Part shown: positions 1 to 5,734 of the stretch, in pieces
Position numbering within the stretch: position 1 is the stretch's first letter
Layout of the letters: the number at the start of each line of letters is the position of its first letter
Source of the DNA: Phycisphaerales bacterium UBA7812
Lineage (GTDB): Bacteria > Planctomycetota > Phycisphaerae > Phycisphaerales > UBA1924
Length of the DNA: 6,195 nucleotides
Direction: 5' to 3'
Assembly (NCBI GenBank): GCA_002480345.1
Contig: DLBY01000065.1
Location: 10,409-16,603 of the forward strand
The notes under the pieces: model-generated
The model's input: the letters and a program-made list of their open reading frames with translations, nothing else
Databases searched by the model: none
What the model was told of the DNA's origin: nothing
Translations under genes and position numbers: made by a program

Positions 1-492
1 GTGGAAGATGTCGGGCTCGGGCAGATAGTCCATCTTGTCCTCGGGACGCACCACGATCGTCGTCGGGAACTCCCGCTGCGCCAGGCACGCAAAGAACGCC
101 TTCGCCGGCAAGTACCCGGGCACCCCACGGCTCTGCCACCCCGTCAAGGGACGCAGAAACTCGTTGATGCCCTTCACCACCTCGCCGGGCTTGGTGGGGT
201 GCGGCGCCTCCCCGAACAGCAGCGGCACACGGTCGGGCCCCAGCCCGATCGCGTTCAACCCCGCGATGAAGGTGTTCGACGCCTGCTCGCTGAGCATCTC
301 CCACCGCTTCTCGTACATCGTCTTCCAGACGCGGTGGTTCTCGGCGCTGTACCGCTCGTAGAGCTGAGTCACATAGAACTTCTCGGTGTCGATCTGGTCC
401 GCCGAGAGGTCCGCCGCCGCGTCCGCCGCCGCCTGCGCCTTCTCGAATTCGTCCCCGTCGATGATGTTGTTGTAGTTGATGTCGGCACGCAT
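1..492 (-). CDS. phhA: Phenylalanine 4-monooxygenase (aromatic amino acid hydroxylase), N-terminal 164 residues, cut by the window edge
   Basis: The product should be a cytosolic, non-heme iron, tetrahydropterin-dependent hydroxylase that converts phenylalanine to tyrosine with O2. The visible 164 residues include the family core: TGWQSRGVPGYLP (about 118-130), FFACLAQREFP (133-143), then VVRPEDKMDYLPEPDIFH (147-164). R149 aligns with human PAH R270. The final visible residue, H164, is the first of the two iron-ligand histidines of the HxxxxH motif; the second histidine and the Glu ligand lie outside the window. There is no N-terminal ACT domain, as is usual for bacterial enzymes. The stretch before the first ligand is about 26 residues longer than in Chromobacterium violaceum PAH (H138) and includes an Ala/Asp-rich segment near residues 18-32. 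The ATG start at 492 is supported by AGGAGGT five bases upstream. The gene is divergent from the dehydrogenase at 690. Tyrosine or tryptophan hydroxylation is possible but less usual in bacteria. Confidence 0.9.
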   Translation of the reverse strand, partial: MRADINYNNIIDGDEFEKAQAAADAAADLSADQIDTEKFYVTQLYERYSAENHRVWKTMYEKRWEMLSEQASNTFIAGLNAIGLGPDRVPLLFGEAPHPTKPGEVVKGINEFLRPLTGWQSRGVPGYLPAKAFFACLAQREFPTTIVVRPEDKMDYLPEPDIFH

Positions 493-497
493 AGAAG

Positions 498-504
498 ACC
501 TCCT
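498..504 (-). promoter_or_regulatory. Ribosome binding site of the aromatic amino acid hydroxylase
   Basis: A perfect AGGAGGT on the minus strand, five bases before the ATG at 492. It fixes the start of the partial hydroxylase gene. Confidence 0.75.
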
Positions 505-674
505 GTCTGGGGGTGCGATGAGCCGGTGTGTGACCACAGTCTACCCGCACCACCCTCCGTCGGGCGACACCGACCCGACCGACGCGCCGACGCCCCTTCT
601 CCCCGCCCCCGCTTCCCCTCCGGGATTCACCCCCTCTACCCTGTCGCACCACAGCAACCCAGAGCCAGCATTTC

Positions 675-680
675 AGGAGA
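675..680 (+). promoter_or_regulatory. Ribosome binding site of the 3-hydroxybutyryl-CoA dehydrogenase
   Basis: AGGAGA lies nine bases before the ATG at 690. The rest of the 197-bp divergent gap (493-689) is C-rich on the plus strand. I found no convincing -35/-10 pair for either gene; the best minus-strand -10 candidate, TAGACT at 543-538, has no matching -35. Confidence 0.65.
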
Positions 681-689
681 CGGACAACC

Positions 690-1556
690 ATGACCACCCA
701 CAACATCTCCACCGTCGCCGTCATCGGGTCCGGCCAGATGGGAGGCGGCATCGCCCAGATCGCCGCCGTCGCCGGTTTCGAGACGATCGTCCACGATTCC
801 GCGTCCGCCGCCCTCGAGAAATGCCGCGCGACCCACGACAAACTGCTCACCCGCGCCGTCGAGAAAGGACGCATGGAGCAGGCGGACGCGGACGCCGCCA
901 AGGCCCGCATCACCTACGCCGAGGCGATCGACGCCTGCGAGGAAGCCGACATCGTGATCGAGGCCGTCGTCGAGAACGCGGAGGTCAAGAGGTCCATCTT
1001 CGCCGACCTCGACACCCGCATGACGCGTGGGCAGATCCTCGCGACCAACACCAGCTCGATCAGCATCACCGAGATCGCCGCCGCGACCAGGACGCCCGAG
1101 CGCGTCATCGGCATGCACTTCTTCTATCCCGTCCCGGTCATGAAGCTCGTCGAGGTCATCAACGGGCTCGCGACCGACCCCGCGATCACCGAGCGCACCA
1201 TCGCCCTCGCCGAGGCGATGGGCAAGACCGCCCTGCCCGCCAACGACCGCGCGGGCTTCGTCTCCAACCGCGTCCTGATGCCCATGATCAACGAGGCCTT
1301 CTACGCCTGGATGGAGGGCGTCGCCGAGCCCGAGGACCTCGACGGCATCATGAAGCTCGGGTGCAACTTCCCGATGGGCCCCCTCCGCCTCGCCGACTTC
1401 ATCGGCCTCGACACCTGCGCCCACATCATGGATGTCCTCGCCGAGGGCCTCAACAGCGAACGCTACCGCCCCTGCCCCCTCCTCCGCCAGCTCGTCACCG
1501 CGGGCCGCCTGGGCGACAAATCCGGGCGGGGCGTCTTCGACTACAGCAAGTCCTGA
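690..1556 (+). CDS. 3-hydroxybutyryl-CoA dehydrogenase (NAD-dependent 3-hydroxyacyl-CoA dehydrogenase)
   Basis: This soluble enzyme oxidises (S)-3-hydroxyacyl-CoA, probably short-chain, to 3-ketoacyl-CoA, or runs the reverse reaction. The protein has 288 residues, the normal length for the single-domain PaaH/Hbd/FadB2 group. The N-terminal Rossmann fold has GSGQMGGG (13-20) with acidic D36 at the end of strand 2, which indicates NAD preference. Catalytic residues line up by spacing with human SCHAD: S122 in NTSS, H143 in GMHFFYPVPVMKLVE, E155 12 residues later, and N193 in SNR. The C-terminal helical domain (about 185-288) carries GPLRLADFIGLD and ends with GDKSGRGVFDY, typical of the family. 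Y146 stands where SCHAD has Asn in HFFNP. The gene is single, divergent from the hydroxylase and convergent with the B12 protein. It could serve beta-oxidation, amino-acid breakdown or polyhydroxybutyrate-type metabolism; the context does not decide, so I give no symbol. Confidence 0.93.
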   Translation: MTTHNISTVAVIGSGQMGGGIAQIAAVAGFETIVHDSASAALEKCRATHDKLLTRAVEKGRMEQADADAAKARITYAEAIDACEEADIVIEAVVENAEVKRSIFADLDTRMTRGQILATNTSSISITEIAAATRTPERVIGMHFFYPVPVMKLVEVINGLATDPAITERTIALAEAMGKTALPANDRAGFVSNRVLMPMINEAFYAWMEGVAEPEDLDGIMKLGCNFPMGPLRLADFIGLDTCAHIMDVLAEGLNSERYRPCPLLRQLVTAGRLGDKSGRGVFDYSKS

Positions 1557-1580
1557 TCGCTCAGTGCAGCGAGCCGATCA
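1554..1580. terminator. Candidate bidirectional hairpin terminator between convergent genes
   Basis: The arms TGATC (1554-1558) and GCTC (1559-1562) pair with GAGC (1571-1574) and GATCA (1576-1580), leaving one bulged C (1575) and an 8-nt loop. The hairpin begins in the dehydrogenase stop codon and also contains the stop codon of the B12 protein on the other strand. There is no T-tract on either side, so it is not a classical intrinsic terminator. Confidence 0.4.
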
Positions 1581-2628
1581 GCCCCGCCGCCGCGGTCGGC
1601 GTGCGCGCATACGCGTCCGCTCCCAGCTTGTGCGCCAGCCCAGCCGCGACGGGGTCCTCCATCCCGAACGCCGGTCCGCCCACAACGACGCGCACCTCCG
1701 GGAGCGCCGCCTTCACCGCCGCGACCGCCTGCCGCACGCGCGGGAGGTGCACCGTCATCGTCGCGCTCACGATGACCGCCGACGCCTCGAACCGCGCTGC
1801 CGCGAGGGCGAACTCCTCCCCCGGCACATCGCAGCCCAGGCAGATCCCGCGCACACCGTTGATGTCCAGGATGTGCGCCGCCGCCCGCACGCCCGTGTCG
1901 TGCTGATCACCCGTCACCGACCCGACGACGACCACGGGCCCCGAGACCTCGCCGCCCGTCGCCTCGTGCCAGAGCAGCATCATCGTCGTCCGGAGCAATT
2001 CCGTCGCGACATGCTCATCCGCGATCCCGATCTCACCGCGCTGCCAGAGCGTCCCCACCTCCGCCTGCACCGGCAGGATCACCCGCTCGTACAGCACCCC
2101 CGCTTCCATCCCCGCGCGGTACGCGTCCAGCACGAGCGCGATCGAGCCCGACGCATCGCCCCTCAGCGTGCTCTTCAGCAGCGCTTCCGCCAGGTCCGCC
2201 GCCTCCCCCCCGGACACGAGCCGGCTGTCCACCTCCGTGCCCATGGGCTCCGCCGCCTCGGCATACTCCACCACGGGACGCACGAACCGCCACGATGAAT
2301 CGGGCAGTTCCATCTGCAGCGTCCGCCCCAGGCACGACACCGAACGGCGCACATGACCGGGCTCGACATCCCGCGCCGACAGCGTCGAATAGAGCCAGTT
2401 CAGTTCCGTCGTGAACAGCCCGGGCTCGTCGAGTTCCACCGCCGTCGCGAGTTCCGCGATGCGCTGGCTCAGGAAGCCCTGCCACATGAAGTACGCGCCC
2501 GCACCGTGCTCGGCACCGATCTCAGGCGCCTCCGCGAGGAGGTCCTCAGCCGCGCCGGAGGCATACCCCCGCGCACCGGCACGCAACTGGTCGGCGACCG
2601 CACGCCGCTTCTGATCCTCGTCGGGCAT
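1561..2628 (-). CDS. Stand-alone B12-binding protein with CarH/LitR-like light-sensor motifs and no DNA-binding domain
   Basis: The protein has 355 residues. The C-terminal half (about 228-355) is a Rossmann-like B12-binding domain: DQHDTG (241-246) is the DxHxxG motif in which H243 would be the lower cobalt ligand; SAT (288-290) and VGGP (316-319) are the later cofactor-loop motifs. Before it lies a helical B12 cap (about 160-225) with W195, E205 and H206, exactly the Wx9EH pattern of adenosylcobalamin photoreceptors of the CarH/LitR type. The W-to-lower-His distance is 48 residues, against 46 in Thermus CarH. There is no MerR-type helix-turn-helix. Residues 1-155 are instead a helical region of unknown role, with FTTELNWLYSTLSARDV near 72-88. 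CarH's second light-state ligand (H132) is Gln196 here. The ATG is the first usable start, with an in-frame TAG 12 nt upstream; no Shine-Dalgarno is visible. Alternatives are a corrinoid carrier for a methyltransferase (no partner is seen here) or an AerR-like antirepressor. The domain call is firm; the sensing role is inferred. Confidence 0.82.
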   Translation of the reverse strand: MPDEDQKRRAVADQLRAGARGYASGAAEDLLAEAPEIGAEHGAGAYFMWQGFLSQRIAELATAVELDEPGLFTTELNWLYSTLSARDVEPGHVRRSVSCLGRTLQMELPDSSWRFVRPVVEYAEAAEPMGTEVDSRLVSGGEAADLAEALLKSTLRGDASGSIALVLDAYRAGMEAGVLYERVILPVQAEVGTLWQRGEIGIADEHVATELLRTTMMLLWHEATGGEVSGPVVVVGSVTGDQHDTGVRAAAHILDINGVRGICLGCDVPGEEFALAAARFEASAVIVSATMTVHLPRVRQAVAAVKAALPEVRVVVGGPAFGMEDPVAAGLAHKLGADAYARTPTAAAGLIGSLH

Positions 2629-2655
2629 ACACAGATGCTACGAACAAAGCCGTCA

Positions 2656-2673
2656 CCCCGGATGCATTCGGGG
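2656..2673. repeat. 18-bp imperfect palindrome between the anti-sigma gene and the B12 protein gene
   Basis: CCCCGGATGCATTCGGGG pairs at 8 of 9 positions around a central ATGCAT. It starts 28 bp upstream of the B12-protein ATG and 61 bp after the anti-sigma stop. It could be an operator for the B12 gene. It could also be a terminator of the sigma/anti-sigma transcript: on the minus strand the stem is followed by GGCTTTGTTC, which is only weakly T-rich. Confidence 0.5.
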
Positions 2674-2733
2674 CGCAAAGGTCCTCAGAATCCACCAGAC
2701 TAGGAACTTTCCCGAGGCGAACGAGCGAGCAGG

Positions 2734-3663
2734 TCAGCCGCGGAGTGCCAGGAACACAATGTCCCGATCGCTCACGACGACCCCGCCGGGCCGCTCCTTG
2801 GTCACCGCGAAGATCTTCGCCTCACCCACCGGGAGTTTCGCGTCGATCGGCACGATCACCTCGCCCGCGTCCGTGACCCGGACATCAAACACGCCCCCGT
2901 CCACGGGACGCTGAGTCAGCAACTCCGGGAGCCCCTCCGCACGGAACTGGGGAAGGTCGCCCGACCGCCGGTCCGCGTCGAAGATCCAGAGCTGATACTG
3001 GAACTCGCTGGGATCGTTGGGCTCGATGCCCGCGATGGTCATGTACCCCTCGTCGAGATCATCCGACCAGACGACCTCGCCCGCGACGCCCTTGTCGAGC
3101 GCGTGGTCCGACGCACCGATCGCGGAAATCCCCGCCCAGTTCGCCCGGATCACATCCGCCGCGTCGGAGACCCGCGCGACCACATTCCCCCCGACGCCTG
3201 CAACGGGCCCGGAACTCGGTGTGGTCACGAAAATCGCATAAGTCAGGCACGCCGCCGCCGCCAACCAGCCGAGCCATTGCAGAGGCCCCGCGGATCCACC
3301 CGCAGCGACCGGCGCCGCGCCCGCCCCAGTGAGCCGCAGAGGCCCGCTGTCCGACAACGCCGCGTCCGCAACACCAGCATCCGACGACTCTTGACGCGCC
3401 CACGGTCCCGACGCGAGCGTCGAGAGCCGGGACCGCATGTCCGCGGGGAGACTCTCAGGTTCATCCGACGCGTGCATCCCGACGCACAGCGCCCCGACCG
3501 TCCGCTCGAACTCATACGCGAGGCCCTCGACATCCGACACGGCGACCGACAACTCGGTCTCCTGCGCCGGGTCAAGGCCCCACAGCGTCCGCTCGACGAG
3601 CAGGTCTTGGGCCCGTTCCCCCAGTTGTTCGATATCTGTCATGGTGATAGGCCGCGCACTCAT
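2734..3663 (-). CDS. RskA-like membrane anti-sigma factor
   Basis: This is probably the inner-membrane protein that holds the adjacent ECF sigma factor inactive until a signal removes it. It has 309 residues in the RskA layout. The N-terminal cytoplasmic region (about 1-125) is helical to residue 85, then Ala/Gly/Ser-rich. One membrane helix spans about 128-147 (LQWLGWLAAAACLTYAIFV). The extracytoplasmic C-terminal part (about 195-308) has the RskA C-terminal pattern GYMTIAGIEPND ... YQLWIFDADR ... GEVIVPIDAKLPVGEAKIFAVTKERPGG. The zinc-binding HxxxCxxC motif of ZAS anti-sigma factors is absent. The start overlaps the sigma stop as ATGA, which suggests translational coupling and equal dosage. 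A second in-frame ATG at codon 8 is possible. The sigma partner is inferred from position; the family call rests on the C-terminal domain. Confidence 0.85.
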   Translation of the reverse strand: MSARPITMTDIEQLGERAQDLLVERTLWGLDPAQETELSVAVSDVEGLAYEFERTVGALCVGMHASDEPESLPADMRSRLSTLASGPWARQESSDAGVADAALSDSGPLRLTGAGAAPVAAGGSAGPLQWLGWLAAAACLTYAIFVTTPSSGPVAGVGGNVVARVSDAADVIRANWAGISAIGASDHALDKGVAGEVVWSDDLDEGYMTIAGIEPNDPSEFQYQLWIFDADRRSGDLPQFRAEGLPELLTQRPVDGGVFDVRVTDAGEVIVPIDAKLPVGEAKIFAVTKERPGGVVVSDRDIVFLALRG

Positions 3664-4364
3664 GCCTGCACCCCGCTGGAGGAACTCTCCGAGCCGCCAT
3701 TCGGCCCGGCCTTGGACCCGCCTGCCCCACTTTCGGTACTCGGGGCATCGGCATTTTGCCTACTTTCGCTTTCGAGCAACTTCCGGACGCGGATGAGCCC
3801 CCGACGAATATGAGTTTTTACCGTCCCGAGCGGCATATCCGTCGCCTGGCTGATCTGCTCGTGGCTCAGCCCGTGCATGATCGACATCCGAAGCACCCGC
3901 TGCTGGTCCCCCGAAAGGTCCCGCAACGCCCGCTCCGCGATCTGGGCATCCTCAGAGAGCACGGTGCTCGCGCCGATGGTCGCGCCGTTGTCAGGGCCGG
4001 CCGTCCCCGCCCCGCCGCTCGCGACCGCGTACGACTCGTCGAGCGTCGCCGCGCCGAGACGCCGCTGCCGCTTCCTCGCCCGGTCGATCAGCCGCCGCCG
4101 GGCGATCGTCGCGATGAAGGTCGCCTCCGACCCCATCGACGAGTCGTACCGCTCGGCGCTCTTCCAGACGCTGACAAAGATCTCTTGCACCGCGTCTTCC
4201 GCCTCCGCCCGGTCGGGGCAGAGCTTCCGCGCGAGCGACCAGACCAGCCCGCCGAACTGCTCGATGCAGTCGTTGACCGCCTGGGGGTCGCCCTCCGCGA
4301 CGCGTTCGAGAACAGAAAGACTCGTCTCTGACAAACCGGTGCCCAATCCTTTCAGACTCAGCAC
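3660..4364 (-). CDS. ECF RNA polymerase sigma factor, SigK-like
   Basis: This directs RNA polymerase to a small set of promoters, probably its own operon and the adjacent FAS1 gene. Numbering from the upstream ATG (4418), region sigma-2 spans about 45-117, with DAVQEIFVSVWKSAERYD (75-92) and FIATIARRRLIDRARKR (101-117). A Gly/Ala-rich linker follows (about 120-160). Region sigma-4 spans about 163-216, with the helix-turn-helix LSHEQISQATDMPLGTVKTHIRRG. A low-complexity Ser/Gly/Ala tail of about 35 residues (218-252) follows, longer than most ECF factors carry. I chose GTG at 4364 because GGAGG lies nine bases upstream. The ATG at 4418 adds 18 residues but has no Shine-Dalgarno, so the longer 252-residue form remains possible. 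The stop overlaps the anti-sigma start by 4 nt, and the FAS1 gene ends 49 bp before the upstream ATG, so all three may share a transcript. No sensory domain is visible. Confidence 0.88.
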   Translation of the reverse strand: MLSLKGLGTGLSETSLSVLERVAEGDPQAVNDCIEQFGGLVWSLARKLCPDRAEAEDAVQEIFVSVWKSAERYDSSMGSEATFIATIARRRLIDRARKRQRRLGAATLDESYAVASGGAGTAGPDNGATIGASTVLSEDAQIAERALRDLSGDQQRVLRMSIMHGLSHEQISQATDMPLGTVKTHIRRGLIRVRKLLESESRQNADAPSTESGAGGSKAGPNGGSESSSSGVQA

Positions 4365-4373
4365 CGATCGTAG

Positions 4374-4378
4374 CCTCC
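4374..4378 (-). promoter_or_regulatory. Ribosome binding site favouring the GTG start of the sigma factor
   Basis: GGAGG on the minus strand, nine bases before GTG at 4364. The alternative ATG at 4418 is preceded by an A/T-rich stretch without such a motif. Third-position base use is mixed on both sides, so it does not separate the two starts. Confidence 0.5.
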
Positions 4379-4467
4379 GACCGTGAGGGGCACAAATTGG
4401 TTGGATCGCTACGCTCATAATTCACTCAGCGTTGCCGTGACTGAGAAATCAGCAAAGTCCCGATCGT

Positions 4468-5448
4468 TCACTCGGGCATCAGCACCGAGTCGATCACATG
4501 GATCACGCCGTTCGACGCGTCGATGTCCGTCAGGACGATGCCCGCGCCGTTCGCCGTCAGGCGCCCGTTGTCGATGCCGATCGAAACGCGACCGCCCTCG
4601 AGCGTCGTCGCCGCACCCGCCGTCACCGCGTCACGCGCGAAGACCCGGCCCTTGACGACATGGTACTTCAGGATGTCCCGAAGCTTGGTCTTGTTCTCAG
4701 GCTTGAGTAGTTCGCTCACGGTGCTGCCCAACGCCTCGAACGCTTCGTCGGTCGGCGCGAAGACCGTGTAGGGGCCCTCACCCATCAGCGCCTCCGCGAG
4801 GCCCGCCGCCTTCGCCGCCGCGATCAGCGTGCTGAACGAGCCCGCCTCGTCCGCGGTCTCAACGATGTTCTTCGTCGAGGGCATGATCACGGTGTCGATG
4901 ACATGGATCACGCCGTTGCTGGTCATGATGTCGGTCTTGACGACATTCGCGTTGTCGACCTTGACCTTGCCCCACTTCGCCGAGATATCGACGAGCTGCC
5001 CGTTCGCGGTCTTCGCGTTGTTCAGCGACACGACCTGCTCCGCGGTGACCTTCCCGGGAACGACATGATAAGTGAGGATCGAGGTCAGCAGACCTTTGTT
5101 CTCAGGCTTCAGCAGCGTCTCGAGCGTGCCCTTGGGCAACTTCGCGAACGCCTCATCGGTCGGCGCGAAGACCGTGAAGGGGCCGTCACCCTTCAGGGTC
5201 TCGACCAGGCCCGCCGCCTGCACCGCCGCGACCAGCGTCTTGAACGACCCCGCGCCGACCGCGGTCTGCACGATGTCCTTGGAGGGTGCCTGCTCGTTGT
5301 GGTGGTCATACGAGACGACCGACATCGTCGCCGCCATCTCCTGCTCGCCGCCGCATCCGCTGGCTGCCTTCATCCCGCCGCACTGCCCAAACGCCGTGCC
5401 CACGATCATCAGACCCGCAGCGATACCCGTCATTCCCTTGGAATTCAT
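4468..5448 (-). CDS. Secreted tandem FAS1 (fasciclin) domain protein
   Basis: This is an exported adhesion or matrix-type protein of 326 residues. Residues 1-21 form a signal peptide: a short basic start, then the hydrophobic stretch MTGIAAGLMIVGTAFG. C23 is not in a proper lipobox (FGQC), so a lipoprotein is unlikely. A Cys-Gly-Gly spacer (CGG at 23 and 32) leads to FAS1 domain 1 (about 57-190) with FTVFAPTDEAF (91-101), YHVV (127-130) and NGVIHVIDTVIMP (178-190). Domain 2 (about 193-325) has YTVFAPTDEAF (227-237), YHVV (262-265) and NGVIHVIDSVLMP (313-325). Both domains look intact. An in-frame ATG 16 codons upstream (5496) is rejected because AAGGAGG sits seven bases before ATG 5448 and the signal peptide begins there. 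By analogy with mycobacterial MPT70/MPT83 it is a likely target of the neighbouring SigK-like factor. Ligand and exact location are unknown. Confidence 0.92.
   Translation of the reverse strand: MNSKGMTGIAAGLMIVGTAFGQCGGMKAASGCGGEQEMAATMSVVSYDHHNEQAPSKDIVQTAVGAGSFKTLVAAVQAAGLVETLKGDGPFTVFAPTDEAFAKLPKGTLETLLKPENKGLLTSILTYHVVPGKVTAEQVVSLNNAKTANGQLVDISAKWGKVKVDNANVVKTDIMTSNGVIHVIDTVIMPSTKNIVETADEAGSFSTLIAAAKAAGLAEALMGEGPYTVFAPTDEAFEALGSTVSELLKPENKTKLRDILKYHVVKGRVFARDAVTAGAATTLEGGRVSIGIDNGRLTANGAGIVLTDIDASNGVIHVIDSVLMPE
4748..4768. repeat. DNA-level copy 1 of the internal FAS1 duplication
   Basis: This 21-bp block, TCGGTCGGCGCGAAGACCGT plus G, recurs identically at 5156-5176. The offset is 408 bp, which is 136 codons, the exact distance between the two FAS1 domains. 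It encodes the strongly conserved TVFAPTDE core. Surrounding bases are also alike for about 60 bp (around 4741-4805 and 5149-5213), consistent with an internal gene duplication kept similar by selection or gene conversion. Confidence 0.6.
5156..5176. repeat. DNA-level copy 2 of the internal FAS1 duplication
   Basis: Identical partner of the block at 4748-4768. It lies in FAS1 domain 1 of the secreted protein and is in the same reading frame. Confidence 0.6.
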
Positions 5449-5455
5449 GAGAAAA

Positions 5456-5462
5456 CCTCCTT
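5456..5462 (-). promoter_or_regulatory. Ribosome binding site of the FAS1 protein
   Basis: A full AAGGAGG on the minus strand, seven bases before ATG 5448. It decides between this start and the upstream in-frame ATG at 5496, and it predicts strong translation. Confidence 0.8.
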
Positions 5463-5589
5463 CATGTTCCGGTTGATGTGCGATCAGGACCGACATCGAC
5501 GACGGGCCCGTCCGCCGATGCCGCTCCCGAAGAATCCGGACCGAACCGCGTTCAACACATCCCGCGGCGGCCGGCTCGTGAATCGACTT

Positions 5590-5603
5590 CGCCCCATGGG
5601 GCG
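5590..5603. repeat. Perfect 14-bp palindrome, possible operator
   Basis: CGCCCCATGGGGCG equals its own reverse complement over all 14 bases. It lies 142 bp upstream of the FAS1 start and 167 bp upstream of the mutase start, where a regulator of either divergent gene could bind. In RNA the lack of a loop would make it a poor terminator, which favours a protein-binding site or chance in GC-rich DNA. Confidence 0.5.
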
Positions 5604-5693
5604 CACACGGATTCAGACTTTTTCACACGAATCTCGCCCCCGCCCGCAACGCCGCCCCCCCCGTGCGGACACACGCGAGCCCCGTTCCCGCCC

Positions 5694-5716
5694 TCCAGAT
5701 CCCCCTCGAATCTGGA
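5694..5716. repeat. Inverted repeat (7-bp arms, 9-nt loop) upstream of the mutase gene
   Basis: TCCAGAT (5694-5700) pairs with ATCTGGA (5710-5716). It lies between two divergent genes, so it terminates neither. It overlaps the weak -35 candidate of the mutase promoter and could be an operator. Confidence 0.4.
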
Positions 5717-5734
5717 TCACCCCAGCCTTAGAAT
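5706..5734 (+). promoter_or_regulatory. Possible sigma-70-type promoter of the acyl-CoA mutase gene
   Basis: TAGAAT (5729-5734) matches five of six -10 bases and lies 35 bp before the ATG. The hexamer 17 bp upstream, TCGAAT (5706-5711), matches only three of six -35 bases. Transcription would start near 5741, leaving a leader of about 30 nt with AAGGA (5756-5760), nine bases before the ATG. Confidence 0.3.

Noticed and set aside
636..1424. 262-codon minus-strand open frame opposite the dehydrogenase
   Set aside because: It is antisense to a gene with intact catalytic motifs and reads as Gly/Asp/Val-rich low-complexity sequence.
476..1906. Long plus-strand open frame of 476 codons across the dehydrogenase
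   Set aside because: Its protein is Arg/Pro/His-rich with no domain and overlaps two real genes in other frames; a typical by-product of GC-rich coding DNA.
1432..2298. 288-codon plus-strand open frame opposite the B12 protein
   Set aside because: Arg/His-rich with no recognisable fold; the minus strand carries clear B12-binding motifs.
2703..2712. GGAACTTTCC as an ECF-type -35 or operator downstream of the anti-sigma gene
   Set aside because: Arms are only 4 bp and no matching -10 was found at suitable spacing on either strand.
3103..3813. 236-codon plus-strand open frame opposite the anti-sigma gene
   Set aside because: Arg/Pro-rich antisense frame; the RskA layout on the minus strand is convincing.
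3756..4331. 191-codon plus-strand open frame opposite the sigma factor
   Set aside because: No domain; the opposite strand has clear sigma-2 and sigma-4 regions.
4426..4444. Inverted repeat CTCAG/CTGAG between the FAS1 and sigma genes as a terminator
   Set aside because: Only five base pairs around a 9-nt loop, with no T-tract; not distinguishable from chance.
5449..5496. N-terminal extension of the FAS1 protein from ATG 5496
   Set aside because: It would bury the signal peptide 16 residues inside, and the ribosome binding site AAGGAGG belongs to ATG 5448.
5463..5640. SigK-type promoter upstream of the FAS1 gene
   Set aside because: I searched by eye for paired ECF -35/-10 motifs and found none convincing; regulation by the neighbouring sigma factor rests on analogy only.
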